64,000 bases of DNA from assembly GCA_003024785.1 (NCBI GenBank), contig PUQB01000468.1, positions 124,001 to 188,000 of the forward strand, given 5' to 3'. This DNA is from Selaginella tamariscina. Taxonomy: Eukaryota; Streptophyta; Lycopodiopsida; Selaginellales; Selaginellaceae. Under the pieces are notes generated by a model, which searched no databases, had not been told where the DNA came from, and was given only the letters and a program-made list of their open reading frames with translations. Position 1 is the stretch's first letter. Each line of letters starts with the position of its first letter. This document shows, piece by piece, positions 34,711-46,199 of the stretch. The position numbers and the translations under genes were made by a program.

Positions 34711-35473
34711 CATATGGCACACGCACACACGCACACGCATGCACACACCTGTGGTGCCAGAGGAATACAGCAAAACTGCAGTATTGGAATGCGTTATTTC
34801 CACGTCAGGAACCCATGAAGGATCTCCTTTAAGCAACCGATCGAACGGTAAAGCATCGTTTAACTTGATGCAGTCGATGTAATCTTGTGTGTGATCATCA
34901 ATAACAACGAAGGGCAGATTAAACTGCTTAACCTTGTGAACACTCTCACTTGTTACAAATATTAATTTCGGTTTAGCATCGTTTATTTGTTTACTAATTC
35001 CATGACTGTACTCACTGGGTTCATGGTGGTGATAATCGCACCAATGTACAGTATCGACATAAATACAACTGGTACGTATAAAGTGTTCCATGACATGACC
35101 ATAACAACATCTCCCTGTATATGTGTATAAGATAGTGTGTGCGGTGGAAGATGTCTACACCTACATACAGTGTGTGCTTGTGTGTGTCTGTGTGTGTTAT
35201 ACAATACACATGGAATGTACACCACACCTATATCACACACGCACGCACGCACGCACCTGTTTGATGCCAAATATGGATACCAGAGAGTGAGAAATCGAAT
35301 GCAGATCCGCACAGAGCTCGACTCCTGTGAGAGATTTGTCACAATAAGCATCTATAATGATGGATTTGCTCGCAGGCATGGAAATGTAGAAAACATATAC
35401 TGGACGAATCCTTTGTTTATGAATTTTCAATATCTGGATATTCATATTCACTCTTATATATAAATTCTTCCAT
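33094..35473 (-). pseudogene. 4CL-like acyl-CoA ligase, right copy, C-terminal SKL, exon 1 frameshifted
   Basis: Reverse-strand duplicate of the gene at 80-2459, same seven exons. The ATG at 35473-35471 is in frame for EEFIYKSEYEYPDI. One G missing near 35425 then causes a stop, and one C is missing near 35377. From exon 2 on, the sequence is uninterrupted: exon 3 reads AFLQRFPTVCENFVQ where the left copy is shifted, and the last exon reads [19 protein letters not shown] with TGA at 33096-33094. The SKL end is a type 1 peroxisomal targeting signal. That points to fatty-acid or jasmonate-precursor-type CoA ligases rather than cytosolic 4CL. Overall it is functional-looking except for two single-base losses in exon 1, which may be sequence errors. 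Confidence 0.8.
34648..34748 (-). repeat. Intron 2 of right 4CL-like gene: GT-CT-CA hairpin
   Basis: On the coding strand: GT repeat at the donor, CT tract, CA tract, then TGTGCAG. It is 101 bases against 124 in the left copy. Order and complementarity are kept while lengths changed. Confidence 0.85.
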
Positions 35474-36622
35474 TTTCTCCTCAAAAAGTTTATAAAACTA
35501 TGCTATAGATAAAAGGGCATAAAGTTGACCCCTTTTCTGAATTTTGTTAACTATGTCCTTGTCAAGTTGAAGTTCCCTTCATAATTTAAAGTATGCATAT
35601 TACATATACATAATTAAGTATATAATTATCTATTTATATTTATATATGTGCGTTTGGGTGGACCAACTAACTACCAACTTTGACATATCAACTAAGCAAT
35701 CTTGATTAAATTTAATTAAACCTACTTAAATTTGTAGATGCAAGATTTTAATGTAAACAAGTGGAAACCTTGGTTAATTGATATATAAGATACTAAATCT
35801 TGATATAAAAGAGACTCCCAACATTCCCATTAGCAATAACATCCATGCTTATTTAATTCTTAATGTTCATTTTGTAATAGAAAAATGCATTTGCTACCAT
35901 TTGATTTAGTCTAAGATTAAATATGTATTTAATTAATAGAATAACTATTTCATATTGTCGTTTTGAAAAAGTATCGCATTTATAACAATATGGCACCACC
36001 GTTGATTGATTAAACCGTTGACTTAATTAACGTTTTAAGATTGAGTTGACTTCAAAATTAAGGATTAATTTAATGGAATTATAAAAAAAAATCTTTTACT
36101 TAATCTTTAAATAATAATATAATGAAAGTCTTAAGTTTACATGACATTTAAGTACTTGGGCGTTCATAGCTTGACAAGTGTAAAGTATAACATCATTCTC
36201 TCCACCTGCAACTGTACATTGTGTACAGCAAGAGATGCTTATACTGCAAGATTTTGACTATAAAACCTAATTTATATATACTATAATAACAAATAAAACA
36301 TTTTAATTTATTAATTAATTAATTTATTACATGATACAAATTCCAACGTGGCAGTGGAGTAGTTGTCAAGCATACTTATCTCACCAGTGTCTTCGTGTAA
36401 CAACAGCACACACACGCACACACGCAACGTACAGAGAGCTTGTATACCTGATATGTTTTCTCCGACATGGGAAACGTGCTGACTGTGCTGCAAACTAAAG
36501 AAGCAAGAGTATTTAATGACACGTAAGCATGCATTAGAGCCGTGTCATAACGAGTATTGACTATCACATTCGCCATTTGACATATATGCAGTGCAGACAT
36601 TGCATTTTAAGATATATAGTCA
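35474..36622. promoter_or_regulatory. Shared upstream region between divergent 4CL-like genes
   Basis: About 1.15 kb between the start of the right-copy gene (minus) and the third 4CL-like gene (plus), arranged head to head. It contains no credible coding frame. The inner 82 bases belong to the duplication arm. Candidate TATA-like TGATATAAAAGAG lies at about 35800. It could act as a bidirectional promoter; this is inference from layout. Confidence 0.4.
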
Positions 36623-38499
36623 TGAGCAGTGGCTACAGGGAGTGTGATGGGATCTACACAAGTCTGTATCCTCCGGTGCAAATCCCCCAGTATCCCCACA
36701 TCGACTTTGTCACGTACATGTTCTCGGGTAGGTTCGGCAGGCCGGAAAATGCCAACCGATGTGCACTCATCGATGGGAAATCCGGTAAGTCCCTCACGTG
36801 TTCTCAGCTCCGGGAGTCGATTTCCCGCCTCGCCTCTCAACTGCAAGATCGGGGGATACACCACGGTGACGTTGTGTTGATACTCCTCCCCAACTGCTTA
36901 GAATTCCCTATCATATTCAATGCCGTTCTCACGATCGGAGGGGTGGTCGCCACGTCGAACCCGGTGAATACCGAATTGGAGATTTCCAGACAGATACTGG
37001 ACTCCAAACCTAAGATGATCTTCACGAATCCATCTGTGGCTCACAAAGTGAGATCATCCGGTTACCAGTAATCCTTGTAGACGAACACGCCATTTCCTTT
37101 TCTGGGATCCCGTTGGCGAGCCCCGAGAAGAAAACCATCGCGAGGATTCGTCAGAGTGATCCAGCAGTTATACTCTACTCCTCCGGAACGACCGGATTGA
37201 GCAAAGGAGTAATCTTATCTCATTCAAACTTAATCGCACTCATGACAGTTGCAGTATGCTCGAGGCCGGTGGAGGAGATGCATGATCCCGACGAGACAAA
37301 GCTTGTCTTGTTTCCTATGTACCACATCGGCGGTCTCTTCTGGCTAGCCTGCGGTGCAGTTTCCGGTGGCCCCACGCTTGTTCTTCTTAGAAAGTATACT
37401 CTTGACGATCTCCTCGGTGCCGTACAAACTATCAAGTCAACTCAATCGTTACGGCTCCCCCGGTTATCCTGGAGCTTGTTAAGAGTGGCAAAACTGCTAA
37501 TTATGATCTCCGCTCACTAACATCTGTGATGTCAGCAGCTGCTCCACTTGGCAGGGACTTGGTGGAGGAATGATGGCGAAGTTCCCCCACGTGAAGACGT
37601 TCGTACAGGTAAGAACCCTAACTTTGACCAAGCAAGCTGACTTTGACTGACTGCAGTGTTACGGCATGACTGAAACTACAGTTGTGGGGACCGGAGGGAG
37701 GGCATTACTGGGATCTTCTGGAAGATTGAAACCTACACTGGAGGCCAAAGTAGTAAATCCTCAAACTAATAAGGCTCTGCCACCAAATGGAAGAGGAGAA
37801 CTTTGGTTAAGAGGACAAACCATTATGCAAGGTATATATATTTCTAATAATTAAATATTATTTATTTGTTTTTTAATAATTTTTATTATAGGCTATTTGA
37901 ATAATCCAGTTGCAACAGCTGAAGCTATTGATGAAGAAGGCTGGCTACACACAGGAGATCTCGTATACTTTGATGATGGGGCTACATGTATGTAGTGGAT
38001 CGTCTGAAGGAGTTGATTAAATACAAAGGTTACCAGGTAAATACACAGTACATGTATATATATATACATACATATATGAGATGATTTATTTTAGGTTGCA
38101 CCAGCGGAGTTGGAAGCCCTTCTACTAACGCATCCAAGCATCGTTGATTGTGCTGTTGTTCCGTAAGCACCTCTACCAATAATCTTAATATTTATTTATT
38201 TAGCTGTTTTATATTTTTAGATTCCCAGATGAACTTGCAGGAGAGATTCCACATGCTTTTGTTGTCAAGAATCCACAAAGGCGCTTATCAAGTGAAGAAG
38301 TTATAAACTTCATCTCTAGTCAAGTAAGTGATGTGCGTGCGTGGGTGTTATCATATCGATAAATTAAAAACGTTATACATTACAGGTTGCTCCATATAAG
38401 AAGGTGAGGAAAGTAACATTCTTGAAACAAATCCCAAAGTCACCGGCTGGGAAGATCCTGCGGAGGGAGCTCAAGCTGAGTGCTCAATCTAAACTTTAA
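36623..38499 (+). CDS. 4CL-like acyl-CoA ligase with peroxisomal SKL terminus
   Basis: Third ligase of the cluster. The start ATG at 36623 opens [18 protein letters not shown]. Motifs: [34 protein letters not shown] (P-loop, about 37160), [46 protein letters not shown] (from 37657), [11 protein letters not shown] (about 37940), [43 protein letters not shown] and the terminus SAQSKL, stop 38497-38499. Introns begin about 37609, 37833, 38036, 38165 and 38323. The first is closed by GACTGCAG before 37657; the others end before 37893, 38095, 38221 and 38386. One base is missing or extra near 37064, 37445, 37573 and 37978; the protein continues in the next frame each time. Exon 1 is GC-rich. SKL suggests peroxisomal activation of acyl or OPC-type substrates. 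Four single-base errors in a well-kept protein suggest assembly faults. Confidence 0.85.
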
Positions 38500-39248
38500 A
38501 TTCATTTAAATTTGTGAGTTTATTTAATATTTTATTTAAACAGTATATTACTATATATATTTACACAGAATATGCCCTTCCTGTGGAATTATAATATTTT
38601 TATTGTGAAACATCGTTGTAATACACATGTTTACGATAGTGCATTTATATTTAATTAATTATTAATATGAATTTAAATTCAGTAAATTGAAGGATATCTA
38701 TAAATTCTTTATATGGTTATTAATAGTAATCATAAGGCATAGGCCATTACCCTTACTTAGCTCCGTACGGATTATATTGGGTTGTAAGTTCAGCTGATTT
38801 GCATAAAAAATTATAATTAATTTAAATGAAAATATTAAGGCCAATGGTTCAAATATAATTCTTTAACAAAATTTTAAATTGGATGTCTATTTAAAAGTTT
38901 AACAAATGGTGTGCCAATCTACTTCATGTTGCCTTCTCTAAATATGATCGGTAATTTATTATTATTACTAAAGTAAACTTCTCTACAGAGGTATTATATT
39001 TTCTTTCTTTAAGTAAGCTCCATTGTCTCATAAAATTGGTTGCCCCTTGTCTCAACGGGAACTCAAAAGTACATTCATGGCTTTAATAATTGCTTTAACT
39101 AAACTTGTCTTTTCTTTGTTCGCATGCCTTTTCTTAGTAGTGCATCTTCGAGCACCATGTCCATCTTCATCCAAGCTATCAATAAGTTCTGCAGAAGTCA
39201 TTTATGAAACAAGAGTTGTTAGTGGAGCATTTTAAAAATCATTCAGAT
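38500..39248. other. Intergenic to the copia insertion
   Basis: An AT-rich 3' flank of the ligase, then a 70-codon open frame at 39023-39235 with no recognisable features. I do not call it a gene. Confidence 0.35.
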
Positions 39249-39398
39249 TGTTGAGACATAAACTGATGCTCCAATATACTAGGGTTTGGACCCCTATTTT
39301 AGGGTTCTTTGCGAGCACTAATGCGAACTGTTGTGCAGCACGTACAATCTGCCAGGGTTGAGGTTTGATCTTGGTGTGGCCGTGATTTAATTTGAACA
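39249..39398 (+). repeat. 5' LTR of copia element
   Basis: Begins TGTTGAGACATAAAC, ends GATTTAATTTGAACA; TG...CA ends. Contains AGGGTTTGGACCCCTATTTT. Confidence 0.9.
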
Positions 39399-39412
39399 TG
39401 GTATCAGAGCTC
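39399..39412 (+). promoter_or_regulatory. Primer binding site of copia element
   Basis: TGGTATCAGAGCTC directly follows the 5' LTR and is the usual complement of the initiator tRNA-Met 3' end in plant copia elements. Confidence 0.9.
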
Positions 39413-39424
39413 TTCCGATCTGGG

Positions 39425-39610
39425 CGAAGATCAATGTGTAATGTAGCTTACTGGGAAGACATGATCGAATCTGGTAAGGATCAATGTGTAATGTAGTTTA
39501 GTGGAAGGCCATGACCGAATCTGGTAAGAATCAATGTGTAATGTGGCCATGACCGAATTTGGTAAGGATTAATGTGTAATGTAGCCTAGTGGGAGGCTAT
39601 GGCTGAATTT
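39425..39610. repeat. Leader tandem repeat of the copia element
   Basis: Four units built on GATCAATGTGTAATGTAG and GAATCTGGTAAG, spaced about 40-60 bases, just after the primer binding site. This untranslated-leader repeat is unusual in length for a small copia element. Confidence 0.85.
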
Positions 39611-40049
39611 GGCGAGGATTCCTTTGGAAGCTCGTGTGGGAGCAAGCCCTTTGTGTTTCAAGGGGTAGAACTTTCTATTGTGGAAGAAGTTGTTAGAGAC
39701 TTGGCTTCGTGTCAAAGGAGTTTTTGGGCTCGTCCGTGGGACTGACTTGGAGCCGCCGGAGGGCAACTCTAATGAGACCCTTAGAATCCATTAAGAGTGG
39801 AAAGTGCAGGTTGAGCACACCGTGGGCTGCATTTGCACTTACCTCAGCTCGAGGATTATGCTCAAGGTGGATACTGAAAAGTCCCCTGTGAAGTTTGGAA
39901 GTGGTGTCGGACACCTACGGGAAAAAGACCGATATGGAAGTCATGCGGATCCACTCGGAGCTTGAGGCTTGTGTCTACAAAGATGGAGACATGCAGAGCA
40001 TGTGGACAAGCTGAGTCGGCTCTTTGCTGAACTTGCTGCTCAAGGGGAC

Positions 40050-43000
40050 GAGCATATCATCCCGATTCCATGCAAAAGGTGAAGCTCTACCGATCCCTCC
40101 CTGCTTAGTGGGATAGGGATGTCGAGGCTCTTAATCGTGAGGACAATCTCACATTTGAAACGGCGGTGGCCAAGCTTGTGGCCACAGCCTTGCTCTGCAA
40201 GGAGAAGGCCAAAACCAATGCTTTGCATGAAGTCATGTATGCCAAGCGACGGGTTCCCAAGCATGAGCTGGCTGGGCGTGATGCTATTGCACCCTTGCTG
40301 CCTCTAGCCCACGGTTCAAGCAATGCTTGGGTTGGCCAGGTGGACGTGGACGAGAAGCTTTCAAAGGGGAACCGGAGAAGGGTGCACAAGGACGCAGGGT
40401 CGAGGACGAGAAGGTCGGCTTGGCCATGACCAATGCAAGATATGCTGAGGGTTTGGACACTGGGGTAGGGACCACCCCCCCATGCATGGGAAGGCTAATG
40501 TCGGTGTTGAAAGTGAAGAAGGTGAATGGGAAGAAGAGTCCTTCGTAGTGGAGGAGTCCCTCAATGCTGAGAGCAGCGGGAAGATGCACTCTTGGGTGCT
40601 TGATTCAGGTTGTACTAGCCTCATGACTAATAACAAGTTGATGTTTGAATAGTATATCCCAGTTCAAAGAAGTAGTGGTGTGGTGTTGGGGAACAATGCC
40701 CGATTAGACATTGCTGGTCGAGCACTTTGACACTCCCACTTCAGGATGGTGGGGAGATGATGTTCAAAGATGCTTTGCACGTCCCAGGCATGCAGAAAAA
40801 CCTTATGTCGGTGGCAAGGTTGTGTGACAACGGGAAGTCGATTGTGTTTACTAGTCATGGTGCAGATTTATATGACAAGTTGGATTTCTGTGTGACTGGG
40901 AGGAAAGTTCTCCATGCCAGGCGGCGTGGAAACTTGTATGAGATTCTCTCACACCCTCATCTTGCTGCAGCTACTGAGAAGTCGTTGGTGCAAATGCCTA
41001 TTTGTGGCATTGCCGTTGGGTCATGCAAATCACAAGGCACTGCACGAGCTTGTGTCCAACTGCATGGTGGAAGGGTTGGATCTGAGGCCTGGTTTTTCAC
41101 ATGCATTTTGTGAGTCATGTGTGTTGGGCAAACATCATCGCCGAAGTTTTGGATCTTCAAAGCACCGCTCTTCAGAGCTCTTGGAGCTAGTGCACTCCAA
41201 CCTGTGGGGCCCATGGACGTCCCGAGTCATTTTGGCACACGTTATGTTCTTACGTTCATTGATGACTTCAGTCGCCTCACCAAACTTTTCTTCCTACGTC
41301 GTAAAAATGAGATGGTGGAGGCCTTCCGCGTGTACAGAGCTGCGGTGGAAACTCAAGTTGGCAAAAAGCTTAAGGCCTTGCGCAAGGACGGTGGCAAGGA
41401 ATACCTTAACTCCACCATGCAAGAGTTGTGTCGGAATGCCGGTATTCAACACCACATCACCACCCGGTACACCTCCCAACAGAATGGCGTGGCTAGAGGA
41501 AGAACCGAATGCTGGTGAATGCAGCGCAACCTTCTTGTCATGCACATTTGGGCAAGGAGTTTTGGCAGGAGGCTATTGCGGTAGCCATGCACGTTTAGAA
41601 CCGGTTGCCAACTGTGGCATTGAAAGGCAAAACACCTGAGGAAGCATGGACGGGTCTGAAGCCTGATGTATCCCATCTCAGGTGTTTGGTTGCACAGCGT
41701 ATGCCCATATTCTTGACCAGCTGCGGAAGAAGCTGGACCCCAAGAGCCAGAAGTTGATCTTTGTTGGCTATGCACAAGATGATGAACGGCGTCGAAAGCA
41801 TACAGGCTATGGAACCTGGTGGACAAATGCACCATCATCAGCACAGATGTGGTGTTTGTTGAGGATGACCTCACATGGTGTCGTTCCACGGAACAACTTG
41901 TGGACTCCTTCATTGACGATGACTTGTTGGCTCCCCTAATCCCAGTTGGTTTTGTGGACGTAGGGGAAGACCGTGGCCTTGATGCCCTGGGGGAGCAACT
42001 GCCAGGTGATGCTCGAGGTGATCAAGGTGATGCTGATGTCCTGAGCAGTTGGCACCTGAACAGCCTGAGCAGGCACAGCCGGAGCAACCAATTGATGTTC
42101 ATGAGTAGCTGGCACCTGAGCAGCCAGAGCAGCAGGTTGATCGGCCTCCTCATGTCCCTCGCCGGCGGGGCATGCCGGATCCTGTGGTAGCTCCAGACAG
42201 ACCACGCATGAGAGTGCCTTCTCGCAAGGTGTTGGAAGATGCCACTTCTCTACTTATGAGGAAGCTGAGATGTGCATGTTTGTGGATGAGAAGGTTCCCT
42301 CCACCTTTGAAGATGCGGTGACCGGAGTGGAGTCTCTTGAGTGGAAGTGGGCCATTCAGGACGAAGTGGATGCACAAGTGCAGAATTGCACATTCGAGGA
42401 GTGTGCTGCCCCACAATGTCGACTTGTTGACTACAAGTGGGTCTTCAAACGGACAATGGATCCCCTGACTGGGGATGTCAGACACAAAGCTAGACTTGTG
42501 GCAAAAGGCTTCACCCAGGTGCGAGGAGTTGACTACGAGGAGACATTTTCGCCTGTGGTGAAGTTGCCTAGTGTCTGCGCACTCTTGGCACTTGCTAACA
42601 CCAGGAGGTGGCAAGTGCACCAGATGGATGGGGACACAACTCGAGCCTGGCGCCTTAACAAGGCCTTGTATGGTCTCAAGAAAGCTTCTCGGGTGTGGTA
42701 CCAAAAGTTTGATGAAGCTTTGCGTCGATAAAACTTTCGGAGAACACACAGTGATTCCAATGTCTATGTGCGAGGAGTTGGTCGTGGACGGATCATTGTT
42801 GCCCTGTATGTGGATGATCTTCTCATCACTGGAGGTGATGAAGATGGGATTGGTAGGTTAAAGCAAGTTTGGCACAACGGTTTCGGATGAAGGACATGGG
42901 AGAGATGAAGACATTCTTGGGCCTACAAATTGAGCGGGATATGTAGGCTGGGACTTTGAAGATTCACCAGCAGCACTATGTGCAATTCTTCTCTCTCGAT

Positions 43001-43770
43001 TTGGTATGCAGAATTGCCGTCCAGTTGAAACTCCCATGCTCATCGGTGCTGTCAATTCGAACTCACCTCAGACGAGAGGAGAGATATGTGATTTGAGATT
43101 CCGTATCGCAGCCTCATAGGTTGCTTGATGTTTTTGGCGTCTTCCTCTAGACCGGACATAGCATATGCCACTGTGCTGCTTAGCCAGTTTGGATCTGCTC
43201 CGAGTTTGTGCCATTGCCATTGGAAGGCTGCCAAACATGTACTTAGGTACCTAAAGGGAATGCCTCACCACGGCCTATGCTTCTCAGGCTGTGACACTCA
43301 GCTGGTCACTTACACTGATGCAAGTTGGGGGACAAACAAAGGAGCTTGGTCCACCACTGGCTACTCTTTGGAATTGTGCGGGGCCTCGATTGCGTGGGGG
43401 ACAAGAGGCAGAGTGTGGTGGCCCTTTCATCTGCAGAGGCTGAGTACATTGCCCTCACTTCTGAATGCAAGGAGCTTATATGGATGCGGGGACTCTTACA
43501 GGAGCTTGGAGCAGTGCAACGAACCCCCATGCTTAGCTGGTGTGACAATCAGAGTAGCATTGCTATGAGCAAGAACCCTGTCTATCATGGACAGACCAAG
43601 CATGTGCTCATTCAGTTTCATTACGTTCGGGAGCTTGTAGAAGGCGGTTTGGTGAAGGTGGCTCATTCTTCTGCGAATGAGATGGTGGTAGACGTGCTCA
43701 CCAAACCGCTGGGCCTGACCAAGTTCGCTTTGTTCCAGGGGGCCTCGGAGTCTTTTGAGCACCAATTTAC
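40050..43770 (+). pseudogene. copia gag-pol polyprotein relic
   Basis: Gag-like remnants read KLYRSLPA and TFETAVAKLVATALLCKEKA (about 40080-40230). A protease site WVLDSGCTSLMTNN lies near 40590, and a GAG-pre-integrase stretch KNLMSVARLCDNGKSIVF near 40796. Integrase pieces are LGKHHRRSFGSSKH (about 41130), YVLTFIDDFSRLTKLFF (about 41244) and TRYTSQQNGVARG. Reverse transcriptase runs from WKWAIQDEVDAQVQN through YKWVFKRTMDPLTG, HKARLVAKGFTQVRGVDYEE (42482-42542) and NKALYGLKKASRVWY to YVDDLLITGG (about 42810). RNase H has SSAEAEYIALTSECKELIW, WCDNQSSIAMSKNPVYHG and VDVLTKPLGL (to about 43720). No CCHC zinc knuckle was seen. Frames change many times and stops are common. Confidence 0.9.
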
Positions 43771-43777
43771 AGGGGAG

Positions 43778-43928
43778 TGTTGAGACATAAACTGATGCTC
43801 CAATATACTAGGGTTTGGACCCCTGTTTTAGGGTTCTTCATGAGCATGAATGCGAACCATTGTGCAGCGCGTACAATCCGCCAGGGTTGAGGTTTGATCT
43901 TGGTGCGGCCGTGATTTAATTCTGAACA
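43778..43928 (+). repeat. 3' LTR of copia element
   Basis: Same sequence as 39249-39398 with several substitutions. It is preceded by the purine-rich AGGGGAG (43771-43777), the likely polypurine tract. Confidence 0.9.
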
Positions 43929-46199
43929 CAAATGATGGCCATGCAGCTTCTAAAAGATCAAACAGATCTAACTCCATCTTATGTAATTCAAGGTCTCAAT
44001 TATGTTGCCTCAATAAGCTTGAATAAGGAGCAACACCTGTTTGCTTATTGTATTTCTATTATGGTCATGAATAGCCTTGTAATTAGTAACAAGTTGCCCA
44101 CTTTTATGACATTATTCTCCATCATAATCATCCAGGACATTGTTCTCCATCACAATAATGAAACCTTTGGTTGCATTTGATTCACAATCATGTTCCAACA
44201 TGCATGTGATGTGTCAATTGTAAGTTTACTTGTGCCCTGGCAAAAAACACTTATCATTTTAGTTCAACAGCACCCTTGTCTCTTCCATTAACCAATTTTG
44301 AGAGTGTTGTCATGTGTTTCTTATTTCCCTCGTGATTAACCACCAATATCATGTGAAGAGCCTTCAAACCTTGGCCCTATGATTTAGCTCCAAAAGTGCC
44401 TCAACCTTTATCAATCTCTTCAATTGTATTGCAATTTTCATTATCTTCACATGCTCTAAATTCTCTAAGTCTCTCACTCGTTTAAATTGTTAACCACTTA
44501 TTAAATTTTGTTCAAGTTCAAAGCGAACTCAAATAGAGCTTGGTCGAAACTTAGTTCTAAAACAATCGGGCCTCTTGCTCGCCCCTACAAAGATTAAGCT
44601 AGGTTGAGCTCAACTAAAGTCTCAACTAAGCTCGTCATCAAATCCAATTGAGCTTTGGCCTAGCTCTGGAGCTCAGCCATTGCTAGCTAAGCTCAAGCCC
44701 GAGCCATGGCTGAGTTAAGTGGTTGTGGCATCCATGGTTAAGCTCGGTCATGGATCAACCCGTAAACTTTAAGTGTGAATGATAATCAAAGAAAATATGA
44801 AAAGAAAGAGGCTAGGGTAGATGCTTATTTAATTGGTTGTTCTTATGCTCTCATCATCCATGCTTAAGCACTAAGCTCCTCCACGACCCAAGTTAGGGCT
44901 AGGTGCCAAAATTAGGGTGCTCTTGCACCAAAATGAAGAGCACTTTTCTTTTATGAAGGGCTAGTGACCCTCCCTCCCTCCCCTCATTCCCCACATTTAG
45001 TTTTTTTGTGTATTTGTTTTCTCTCCTCCAAAATTTTAAATGACAGTGGAATCTACTACCCTTTTATGATCACACCTTAAAAATGTTAAATAAGGACCTA
45101 GATAATTTAAGAGCTAATGTAAATCCATTTTAAATTTTTAAACCAAAATGGCTAAGTAAGAGTTTAATGGAAAACCACCATAATTCCTAAAATCAGTATT
45201 ATTTTGCATTTTTGCATTTAATTATATCAGGATGTTGTTTAATTCCTAGATAATATATATTAGATTGATTTCTATGGGAAGGATTTTGTACAACTTATAC
45301 ATACAAATATTATGTAGATATTATATATATAATTCATTCATAAATATCAACAAAGATCTTTTCCTAATTTACAAAGTCAAAGAATTAAACAATCACTATA
45401 TCAAGTTAATAATGGTTAAATCAATTTTTTTATGAACTTTCTTAATTTCATCTCGAATTTTTATGAACTTTTTTAGTTCATCACGAATCTCTACCAACTA
45501 GATATAATTTATGTTAAGCTTAGACATATTCAATTTAACATATTCATGAAAAACTTGAAATAAACTTAAATAAATTCTCACTAGATTGTAATTTAAAATT
45601 TCACTCATTATGATTATATACCAATTCACCAGTGTTTGATTGGCTTTGACTAGTTGTTAAATATATTGACTAGATGTTGACCATCATTGATTAGACATTG
45701 TTTAATGTTAATGTCAAATTTTTTACTATGACTACTCTTTATTTTTAGATGTTATTATTATTATTATCAAACTATTTGACAAGCCTTAACTATTGAGGAA
45801 ATACCCGTTTAGTAAGCTTGGGTATTTGTAATGGCCTAGTATAGTTTTGTTAAGTATTTGTTAGAAAATTCTAAGCAAACTAGTACTTCCATTTAGAAAC
45901 TCTTTCATTGTTTTGACGTCCTAATTGGTGAGTTTGGCGTGTCGGATATGACTAGAACAACCTCAGGTATCATAGTTTTTACTATAACTCCTTTTTAATT
46001 TGGATGTTGATTGTTGTTACGTATTGTACTATGTTGATGGGCATTAAATATAATAAGAAATAGACATGTTTAGTGCACTTGAGTATCTAGTGATGGTCCA
46101 ATTAGGTGTCATTAGGTATTTACATGCAAACCCTAAGTGAAGCTAGAATTACTAATAGGCCCCACCCCCTTGGGGTAGGGTTTAAAGGTAGGAGTTACA
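43929..46199. other. Intergenic, no gene recognised
   Basis: Mostly AT-rich with a low-complexity stretch of GAGCTC/AAGCTC motifs (44500-44760). An open frame at 43932-44180 has no recognisable motif. Sequence at about 45930-46100 is mirrored at 47920-48190 as part of the palindromic repeat family that follows. Confidence 0.4.

Larger units (their letters stand above)
31827..35555. repeat. Right arm of the large inverted duplication
   Basis: Reverse complement of 1-3893. The homology continues to at least 35555, where the left copy meets the window edge. This arm lacks the 135-base segment found at 3675-3809 and carries the block of about 80 bases at 31924-32012 in the opposite relative orientation. 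Confidence 0.93.
39249..43928 (+). mobile_element. Ty1/copia LTR retrotransposon, complete but decayed
   Basis: About 4.68 kb with two LTRs of 150-151 bases, both starting TGTTGAGACATAAACTG and ending TTTGAACA or TCTGAACA. The order protease, integrase, reverse transcriptase, RNase H is that of copia. The LTRs differ at roughly ten positions, so the insertion is not recent. Flanking pentamers are CAGAT on the left and CAAAT on the right, a 5-base target duplication with one change if genuine. Frameshifts and stops throughout make it inactive. It is much richer in GC than the surrounding DNA. Confidence 0.92.

Noticed and set aside
43932-44180. 82-codon open frame after the copia element
   Set aside because: No motif, no homologue recognised and no supporting splice or promoter context.
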